Part shown: positions 21,478-26,571 of the stretch, piece by piece
How positions within the stretch are numbered: position 1 is the first letter of the stretch
Layout of the letters: every line of letters starts with the position of its first letter
Assembly (NCBI GenBank): GCA_021325365.1
Contig: JAJPHF010000087.1
Coordinates: 1-26,571, forward strand
Length of the DNA stretch: 26,571 nt
Reading direction: 5' to 3'
Source: Pseudomonadota bacterium
GTDB taxonomy: Bacteria; Chloroflexota; UBA6077; JAJPHF01
Program-made: the position numbers and the translations under genes
The notes under the pieces: model-generated
Database searches by the model: none
Seen by the model: only the letters and a program-made list of their open reading frames with translations
What the model was told of the DNA's origin: nothing

Positions 21478-21783
21478 CTAGCTGCTCTCGGCAACCATGC
21501 CCCGAGCGGCGTCGAGTGCCTCCTGGGTCTTTCGTATACCGGGCTCTTGGCTAGGCTGCAGCAGCTTGTGGACCAGAGCGAGGAGGAGGAGCGTCGGCGG
21601 CCACTGGCCCACAAAGAGCGCCGCATCCTTTTTCCCGGCTACACGGAGCCCGGCCGAGGTGAGGACACTCCCCAGCGCGAGTCCCAGGTAGACCTGGGTC
21701 GGTACCTTCTCCATCATTCGCAGGTACTGGTCTTTCTTGGCTTGCGCCGTCGCGGTCGCCTGGTCTTGCGGTGCGAACTCCAT
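21478..21783 (-). CDS. Small membrane protein of unknown function (101 aa)
   Basis: The ATG at 21783 is preceded on the minus strand by cagagggagactgtc. A polar N-terminus (MEFAPQDQATATAQAKKDQY) precedes two hydrophobic segments, VYLGLALGSVLTSAGLRVAG (31-50) and ALFVGQWPPTLLLLALVHKL (55-74). A charged C-terminal helix follows. The frame extends upstream to 21933, but without ribosome site. No family recognised. The next small membrane gene lies 116 bp upstream in the same direction; the pair may be co-transcribed. Confidence 0.65.
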   Translation of the reverse strand: MEFAPQDQATATAQAKKDQYLRMMEKVPTQVYLGLALGSVLTSAGLRVAGKKDAALFVGQWPPTLLLLALVHKLLQPSQEPGIRKTQEALDAARGMVAESS

Positions 21784-21899
21784 GACAGTCTCCCTCTGAG
21801 CGAGCCGACTACAACCGATGCTCCCGGCGGGGAGCCGAGTTGTCGATGCCGGGCAGATGAGCTGGAAGTGCCCCCAGTTCTCTGGTGGGCGGACGGTAA

Positions 21900-22172
21900 T
21901 TAGGCTGCCTGTATCTCGCCCCCACGTCGCCAAAATCGCCGCCAGATCCCAGGCGCAGATACCGCCGCGGCTTCCCTGCGTCCCACTTCGATCCCGGCGG
22001 CCAGCCCGCGTGCTTCTCCCCTCCGCTGCCCAATCCCCAGGCCGCCGACAAACCCGAGTGCGGCACCGAGCGCCATGCTGAGAACCAGCCCGGTCTTGCC
22101 CCCGGCCGGGAGAGAACCCCCCTGGCCTGTAGGGTATGCACCTCCCGGGTTGTCCAGATCGCTCATGGTCAT
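21900..22172 (-). CDS. Small glycine-zipper-like membrane protein (90 aa)
   Basis: The start is ATG 22172 or ATG 22166 on the minus strand, after gtaggggggtcaag. A soluble Gly-rich start (SDLDNPGGAYPTGQGG) leads to one hydrophobic Gly-rich segment, GLVLSMALGAALGFVGGLGIG (about 28-48), with small residues spaced as in glycine zippers that pack membrane helices. A positively charged tail (GRREAAA, WRRFWRRGGE) follows, so the C-terminus is probably cytoplasmic. No family recognised. A 9-bp hairpin sits in the leader. Confidence 0.6.
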   Translation of the reverse strand: MTMSDLDNPGGAYPTGQGGSLPAGGKTGLVLSMALGAALGFVGGLGIGQRRGEARGLAAGIEVGRREAAAVSAPGIWRRFWRRGGEIQAA

Positions 22173-22192
22173 CTTGACCCCCCTACGTGAAC

Positions 22193-22216
22193 CTCCGGAC
22201 GCCTTCCCGTCCGGAG
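22193..22216 (-). promoter_or_regulatory. Leader hairpin upstream of the glycine-zipper gene
   Basis: CTCCGGACG (22193-22201) pairs perfectly with CGTCCGGAG (22208-22216) around a 6-nt loop. It ends about 8 bp before the purine-rich ribosome site of the gene starting at 22172 on the minus strand. It could be an mRNA-stabilising or attenuator stem. Confidence 0.4.
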
Positions 22217-22335
22217 CGGCCCGCAGTAATGCACGCCTCGTACCACGGGAATCGCCAGTCACCCGTGTCCCTCACAGACCGAGCGTGGGCCGGTGATCCG
22301 GAGACTTGAATGGGGCAGCCCGGCCCGGTGCGTAT

Positions 22336-24116
22336 GAGTCCCGGGGCGATACTGTTCGCGGATTGGCGCCGGTCATGCGGCGGGTTCCAACGCCGCGAAG
22401 CGGGAGCGGCGGGTCTGCGCCCGTGGGATCTCGTCCAGCTAGTCGACGAGCCGTTCCACGTTCATGGCGGCAGCGGTAGCAACGTGCTGGAGGTGAGTTC
22501 TGGCGAGGCCGCGATAGCGCGCCGGCGGAGGCCAAAGGCGCGCACGCCTTGCGAGATCGTCCCTTCGACCCCGGCTCGCTGGGCGTAGAGCGTAGCGTAC
22601 TCCGCCGTCTGCTGGCGCTGCCGTACTCCCTGGATCATCTCGTGCTCGGCATGCGGCTGGAGCAGCAGGCTACGGGCCGGGGTGCGGGCCCGCGTACACG
22701 CCGGCCGCACCGGGCAAGCGGTGCAGTCGGCGGCCGCGAACTCCACGCGGGTCATGGTCCGCCCACGAGCGGTGTGGGTCTCGGTCCAGCGGACGCTCGT
22801 TCGGCCCCGCGGGCACGTGACCACTTGCGCGTCCCAATCCACCACGAACCGGGACACGTCAAAGCCCGTTTTCGCCTTGGCCTGCCACTGGTGGTCCGCA
22901 GGGATGGGCCCCACGACATCCACCTGATAGTGCTCGCGCGCTTCCACCAGGTTCTGCGCCTGAACGTAGGCGGCATCGACGAGGTGCTGTGCGGGCAACA
23001 GCTCGCCCTGGGCGAGGCCCGCATGGATCGCGGCGAGCTGGTGAACGTCGCTCGCGGGAGCGACGGTCGTCTCCACCTGAGTCAGTAGGTGCGGCAGCGC
23101 GGCGTCGCAGGTCTCCGTGAGATGCACCTCGTAGCCCACCCAGTCCCGCTCGCGCTTGGTCCCGTAGCGGGCTTCGGACTCATAGGGCGACTCGATCAGG
23201 TCGGCCGCGGCCGGCATCGCTTTTGGGTCGCGCAGCTGTGGCTGCCCCTCGCCCACGGTGAACTCCGCACTCCATACGCGCCGGAGCAGGTCCACGGCCG
23301 GGAGCTGGGCCAGGTGCTTCGGTGTGTCGGGCGCCGTAAGGGCCTCCAGCAGCCGCTCGCCATCGGCGCCAATGGTGGCCGCGTACGCCAGGCGCGCCTC
23401 CCGGCCGCGGGGCAGCCGATAGTCTTCGATGCGGCGGTCGTAGCGCTAGTACCATTCGGGCGGCGCGAGGGACCGTAGCCAGTCCGGCGCTTCGGCGGCG
23501 CGGGCGTTCAGGGCTGCGCGGAGGGTCTCGGCCACGCGCTCCAAGCGATTGAGCACCCGCAGCGCGCCCAGGATGTGGGTGGAGACCGTCCGCTGCCGTC
23601 CCGGTGCCTGGAGCCAACGGTGCTCACGGCACACCGTGAGCGGGCGCTCCAGCAACAGGTGCTCCGCCGAGCCGGCGACCAGGCGCGCGCGGAACTCGGA
23701 CAGCGCCGAGCAGTCGAAGCCAGGATCGGTCAACTCCAGGCCCAGCGCGTACTTCCAGTCGATCCGGGCCCGCACCGCCTCCGCGGCTTGGCGATCCGAC
23801 AGCCCCTCGGCAAACTGCATCACGGTCACGAGCGCCAGCCGCCACGGTGCCTCCGCGGGGCGCTCACGGCGAACACACAAGGGGGCAAAGCTGGCATCGT
23901 CGTAAATCGGCCCAGCGGTGTCGCGTAGGCCCCTCCAAGTATTCCCGCGTGGAAAGGCGGCGTGAGCCACCCGAACGGTTTCCTCGGGCACTGGGGCAGC
24001 GGGCGCGGGGTGCAGCGACATCAACGCCTCCGGGAGCGGCGAGTGTGCGTGACTGTCGCTGCCCGCACGCTTCATGCCGGGGCCGGCGAATTCGCCAACG
24101 GATCCTCCTGGGACTC
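22336..24116 (-). mobile_element. Decayed IS1182-family insertion sequence (about 1.8 kb)
   Basis: Contains one transposase pseudogene in minus orientation. The proposed tips carry a short inverted repeat, GAGTCCCGGGG from 22336 and, on the opposite strand, GAGTCCCAGGAGG from 24116. TAT directly flanks both sides. The size fits IS1182-type elements. The tips were found by eye. Confidence 0.5.
22373..24021 (-). pseudogene. IS1182-family transposase with two amber codons and one frameshift
   Basis: The ATG at 24021 follows ctcccggaggcgttg. The frame reads FPRGNTWRGLRDTAGPIYDD, APWRLALVTVMQFAEGLSDR, ALSEFRARLVAGSAE to PEWY, a TAG at 23448-23446, then RYDRRIEDYRLPRG in the same frame. It continues through RDWVGYEVHLTETCD and CPVRPACTRAR (zinc-like Cys pair) to VEGTISQGVRAFGLRRR. 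There, near 22535, a one-base shift is needed to continue as YRGLARTHLQHVATAAAMN, then TAG at 22441-22439 in place of the usual Trp, and LDEIPRAQTRRSRFAAL to TGA at 22375. With these repaired the gene is full length (about 550 codons). Three lesions show that it is inactive. Confidence 0.85.
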
Positions 24117-24283
24117 TATCCTGCTGCAGACTCTGGTCTACGTGCTTCCTGTATCGGAGCGACAAGCGGTGGTGCCTCGGTGCACCCCGGGTCCAACTGT
24201 TAAGCGGGCTCGTGGCACCAGGCGGAGCCGACCTCAGCGCTCGGACCGTCTGGCGACGAGCATAACGCGCCTGGCAGCCATTT

Positions 24284-24646
24284 TCATCCCCGGGCGGTGC
24301 CGCACCGCGGCATGCGCAACTGGTAGGCCGCTTCGACCGCCCGCCGCACCGCTTGCGTCGAAAAATGAGCCAGGCGGCGCCGCAGCGTTTCGGCCGTCGG
24401 CACCCCGTCCACGCCCAGCAGAAGCACCAGCAAGGGCTCCGCCAGGTGGTCGAGGGGGGAGGGCCGGCCACTGCCGTGCCAGGCGCGGACCAGCCCTAGC
24501 AGACTCAGCACGAGCGTGGACAGCCCGCGTTTCGGGCGCCGGAGCTATCGCTCCAGGCCCAGTGTCTGGGGGTACGCCAATCGCTCGGCAAGCGGCACCG
24601 CACCGGTCGGCTGCGCCGGGAGCAGCGCGCACGCTACACTAACCAT
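24284..24646 (-). pseudogene. N-terminal fragment of a second transposase, with an amber codon
   Basis: From ATG 24646 (ggaggcccgatcgtc upstream on the minus strand) the frame gives LAERLAYPQTLGLER, TAG at 24547-24545, then LRRPKRGLSTLVLSLLGLVR. It continues with PLDHLAEPLLVLLLGVDGVP and TAETLRRRLAHFSTQAVRRA to a stop at 24284. This resembles the leading helical part of DDE transposases in this kind of genome; the catalytic domain is absent. The truncation lies about 170 bp from the IS1182-type element, so one element may have been lost next to the other. Family not certain. Confidence 0.5.
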
Positions 24647-25123
24647 GACGATCGGGCCTCCGCGGGAGTGGTGAGAAACCCCCAGGATGCCCGATCTTCT
24701 TTGCGTCCGCAACTCAAGCGGTGCAATCTACGCTGTGCGTACTCGCCTGTCAACGCTATGGCAGCACGATTGGGCGGGTACCCTTTTTCTGTTCAGTTAT
24801 CGTGTCGAATAGATGGCCTTACCGCTGCCCCCGGCTCCCTTATTCGCGGTCGGCTACCACACGCCCCTGTACGACACCGACCGCGGGGCCCAAGCGAACC
24901 TCGAAGAGGGCCGTCTCACCCCCACCGTTTCTTTCTAGCTGCACTCGCCCCGTGGTGAGCGCTTGGCCCCCGCGCCCAATCCCTTGGCGCGCACCACAGC
25001 CTTCAACGGGCCGTCGCAGTTGTTACGCACCACCCTGGTGGCCATCCAGTCCTGGTTACCGCGCTGTATCTGGCGCCATGCCGACACGGGGCACTGATCC
25101 GGTCCTGGGCGCCCGCTCGCTTA
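24647..25123. other. Intergenic stretch with one weak small ORF
   Basis: Mixed composition, including an AT-richer patch (ccctttttctgttcagttatcg, about 24781-24802). One 41-codon frame (24813-24938) is described separately. Nothing else supportable. Confidence 0.35.
24813..24938 (+). CDS. Possible small protein (41 aa)
   Basis: ATG 24813 to TAG 24938 encodes MALPLPPAPLFAVGYHTPLY then DTDRGAQANLEEGRLTPTVSF. The composition is protein-like, but there is no clear ribosome site (gtgtcgaatag upstream) and no family was recognised. It could equally be the tail of a lost gene. Confidence 0.25.
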   Translation: MALPLPPAPLFAVGYHTPLYDTDRGAQANLEEGRLTPTVSF

Positions 25124-25152
25124 TTGACGGTTGGCGATGCCTCGGGTATTCT
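25124..25152 (+). promoter_or_regulatory. Sigma70-type promoter
   Basis: TTGACG (25124-25129, five of six to consensus) and TATTCT (25147-25152, four of six) are separated by exactly 17 bp. Transcription would start near 25159, giving a 35-nt leader to the ATG at 25194 with a ggagg site at 25183. It is the best promoter in the window. Confidence 0.65.
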
Positions 25153-25193
25153 GCTCGTACGTGCGGTGGGGGGCTAGCTGGCGGAGGCCGCCG

Positions 25194-25316
25194 ATGCCAA
25201 CGCACCGTCCCTCGTTCCTCATCGCGGTCGTCCTCAGTGCGGCGGCGCTGGCCGTCCTCCTGACGGCGCTGCTGAGTGTGCTCGTCGACCAGCAGACCCT
25301 CTACTTCGCCCCCTAG
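25194..25316 (+). CDS. Single-span membrane microprotein (40 aa)
   Basis: ATG 25194 with ggcggaggccgccg directly upstream (ggagg, 6-bp spacing), TAG at 25314-25316. The product is a short basic head (MPTHRPS), one transmembrane helix (FLIAVVLSAAALAVLLTALL, residues 8-27) and a short outside tail (SVLVDQQTLYFAP). A good promoter precedes it and a structured region follows, so it looks like a complete small transcription unit. No family recognised. Single-span microproteins often regulate larger membrane complexes; that is only a possibility here. Confidence 0.6.
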   Translation: MPTHRPSFLIAVVLSAAALAVLLTALLSVLVDQQTLYFAP

Positions 25317-25585
25317 CGCCCGGCGAGGCGACCTTGCATGCGGCTACCAACTCCCCCCAGCGTGGTGGCGCCGCCGCCGCGCCGGGCGCTAGACTGCGCG
25401 CAACCCGGCCGCAGCTCCCGATCAGTGCGGATCGGGCCAGCGGCCGCGGCAGGATGGGCCTGCCGCGGCCGCGCTGCCCTAATGTTGTCGTAGAAAGGGC
25501 GCCCGGCTCCTCCCGTGGACGCGCGGCTGCCGTACAATCGGGCTAATCCGATGGCCTGCATCCGCCATAGCGGGACGTCGGGGGG

Positions 25586-25655
25586 CCGTGCTGCACCCCC
25601 GAGCGGCAGCACGGTCGGGACCGCGCCAGCATTCGAGCGGCTAGGCGCGGTCCCG
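25586..25655. other. Two adjacent stable hairpins (terminator or structured RNA)
   Basis: CCGTGCTG (25586-25593) pairs with CAGCACGG (25607-25614). One base later CGGGACCGCGCC (25616-25627) pairs with GGCGCGGTCCCG (25644-25655), followed by TTCTGT. A TACAAT hexamer at 25533-25538 could be a -10 element for a short plus-strand RNA of about 110 nt. Equally, the second hairpin could terminate the minus-strand gene ending at 25672. The rest of the gap 25317-25671 shows nothing. Confidence 0.5.
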
Positions 25656-25671
25656 TTCTGTGGTGGCCCCG

Positions 25672-25929
25672 TCACGGCACGTCGGCATGCCTGAACGCCT
25701 CACCGTAGGCCACCGCCGCCTCCTGCAGCCGGCGCCGCGCGGTCGCGAGCTGCGCCTGGCTACAGCCGTCCTGGCCCGCCATCTGGGCGACCGCGCTGAA
25801 CTGCTCGGCGCAGTGCTCTAGCTCGACCGCAGCGAGCGCCTGAGCAAGGTGGGTGTCGCGGTCGGCTGCGTATGCGTGGCACCACCACGACCCATCCCGA
25901 CCGGTGTACCTGACGCACTGGGCGGTCAT
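25672..25929 (-). CDS. Small protein of unknown function (85 aa)
   Basis: The ATG at 25929 follows gtcgggaggcccg on the minus strand, a well-placed ribosome site. The frame begins MTAQCVRYTGRDGSWWCHAY with an aromatic, Cys-containing segment. It then becomes helical: THLAQALAAVELEHCAEQFS, MAGQDGCSQAQLATARRRLQ and EAAVAYGEAFRHA. There are four cysteines in total and no signal peptide, so it is cytoplasmic. The helical part looks like a two-helix hairpin. No family recognised. Confidence 0.55.
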   Translation of the reverse strand: MTAQCVRYTGRDGSWWCHAYAADRDTHLAQALAAVELEHCAEQFSAVAQMAGQDGCSQAQLATARRRLQEAAVAYGEAFRHADVP

Positions 25930-26285
25930 CGGGCCTCCCGACGGTCAAGGCTAATCCACCCTAGCGACGGCCCTGGCGGCGGCCGAGGCTATAGGAGCGC
26001 ACGAGCCAGAGGGCAGCCCGCGCCCCGGCTCGGGCGGTCAGCAGAACGCATGGGGAGGAGCGCGCCGCCCGCGTGCCAGCGCGCCGGCAGCGGGGACCGT
26101 GGGGCAAAAAGAACGTCGGGGAGACGAAGACGCTCCCCGGCGGGCGAACCCCCCGCGCGCGACACCGGAGACATCGCGAGCGTACGCCCCACGGCGCCAA
26201 CTGTCAGCGGGTCCGGGTTACATGGGAGGCACCGCGATGGCGCAGCCGAACGGCCCCACGTAGACGATCACGGGCACGGGAGGCC
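25930..26285. other. GC-rich intergenic region
   Basis: 356 bp. It includes a CGGGGAG/CTCCCCG hairpin (26117-26123 with 26133-26139). A tiny frame (ATG 26236 to TAG 26262, MAQPNGPT) with a gggaggcaccgcg site may be a leader peptide or a chance match. No other supported gene on either strand. Confidence 0.35.
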
Positions 26286-26459
26286 GTGAACGAGCGCGGC
26301 ATCCGTGTGCAGGGCGCCTGGTACAACGTCAGCCAGTATCGGCCCGTGGCCCTGCCGCTGCGCGGGCAGCACGGCGTCCGCGACATGAAGGGCAAAGGGA
26401 TGGAGCGCTGCGAGGTGCTTGACACGGAGATGCCCCGTGCAGCGACGGCGACAGGGTAA
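26286..26459 (+). CDS. Small protein of unknown function (57 aa)
   Basis: From GTG 26286 the frame reads MNERGIRVQGAWYNVSQYRP, VALPLRGQHGVRDMKGKGM, ERCEVLDTEMPRAATATG and ends at TAA 26459. The GAWYNVSxYxPVALP segment is strongly protein-like. The gggagg before the GTG is only two bases away, so the real start could be further upstream in the open frame (which reaches 26073). A small beta-barrel fold is possible, but no family is recognised with confidence. Confidence 0.45.
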   Translation: MNERGIRVQGAWYNVSQYRPVALPLRGQHGVRDMKGKGMERCEVLDTEMPRAATATG

Positions 26460-26488
26460 AACCCCACTAGTACTCCGTCACGCGTGAA

Positions 26489-26517
26489 TTGCGAGGCGGT
26501 TGTGATCATGGTATGCT
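26489..26517 (+). promoter_or_regulatory. Candidate promoter of the last gene
   Basis: TTGCGA (26489-26494) and TATGCT (26512-26517) are each four of six to the sigma70 consensus, with 17 bp between them. The implied start point near 26524 falls within the left arm of the next hairpin, which would shorten it. Confidence 0.4.
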
Positions 26518-26547
26518 GCGTAGCCTCCCGTGTGAAGGAGGCTGCGT
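26518..26547 (+). promoter_or_regulatory. Leader hairpin sequestering the ribosome-binding site
   Basis: AGCCTCC (26522-26528) pairs with GGAGGCT (26537-26543) around an 8-nt loop, and outer pairs (GCGT with GCGT through two G-U pairs) can lengthen the stem. The right arm contains the AAGGAGG ribosome site of the gene starting at GTG 26548, so translation should be blocked when the stem is closed. Confidence 0.5.
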
Positions 26548-26571
26548 GTGAACACCAAATACGCCGTCAAG
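26548..26571 (+). CDS. Start of a gene cut by the window end
   Basis: A GTG at 26548 lies 6 bp after a strong aaggagg. Only eight codons are visible (MNTKYAVK), a polar basic start consistent with a cytoplasmic protein. Function cannot be judged. Confidence 0.55.

Noticed and set aside
25989..26192. 67-codon minus-strand frame
   Set aside because: No ribosome site, Arg/Pro-rich shadow-like composition.
26419..26447. TTGACA at 26419 as a -35 element
   Set aside because: No -10-like hexamer at 16-18 bp, and it lies inside a likely coding frame.

Overview
The window is very GC-rich bacterial DNA. The genes look like those of a Chloroflexota bacterium (Thermomicrobia-like or an uncultured relative). 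The reasons are many NMT1/SsuA-type substrate-binding lipoproteins, Thr/Pro-rich surface proteins with CHRD, FecR and DUF11 domains, PEP-CTERM-like tails, a DUF4388 protein and IS256/IS1182 transposases. This placement rests on gene style, not on a phylogenetic marker. No rRNA, tRNA or CRISPR array was seen.

Region 1 (1-2800) holds the C-terminus of a substrate-binding protein, an Hsp20 chaperone with a strong terminator, and two neighbouring genes that each contain one in-frame TGA exactly where the family has its redox cysteine or selenocysteine. These are a peroxiredoxin (TGA in the P-x3-T-x2-C motif) and a GrdB/PrdB-type reductase. Each TGA is followed at the right distance by a hairpin that fits a bacterial SECIS element. 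I read both as selenoproteins, which implies that sel genes lie elsewhere in the genome.

Region 2 (2801-6900) starts with a GC-rich hairpin repeat. An operon-like run follows: two full substrate-binding lipoproteins, a small CBU_0592-type membrane protein and a third substrate-binding protein that is cut off abruptly. No permease or ATPase gene is present. After it come small or broken reading frames and a 32-bp palindromic terminator.

Region 3 (6900-12650) carries a secreted Gly/Pro/Thr-rich protein diverging from a CHRD-domain protein with a PEP-CTERM-like tail. An orphan phage terminase pair (terS-terL, ATGA overlap) follows, then a haem-oxygenase-like diiron oxidase (TenA/PqqC superfamily) and another lipoprotein fragment.

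Region 4 (12650-22300) is visibly less GC-rich. It contains a large FecR/DUF11 surface protein, a truncated XRE regulator next to an IS256-family element, a DUF4388-TM-sensor-like protein, a second PEP-CTERM-like secreted protein, a Cu/Zn superoxide dismutase and two small membrane proteins. An 18-bp perfect inverted repeat brackets the DUF4388 gene and the PEP-CTERM-like gene.

Region 5 (22300-26571) holds a decayed IS1182-family element, another transposase fragment, several very small genes (one with a good sigma70-type promoter) and the first codons of a gene whose ribosome-binding site sits in a stable hairpin. The three transposase genes carry four in-frame amber codons between them, and no other in-frame stop was seen.

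Overall the window reads as an accessory region of oxidative-stress enzymes (selenoperoxiredoxin, SodC, diiron oxidase), uptake lipoproteins and surface-anchored proteins, broken up by mobile elements.
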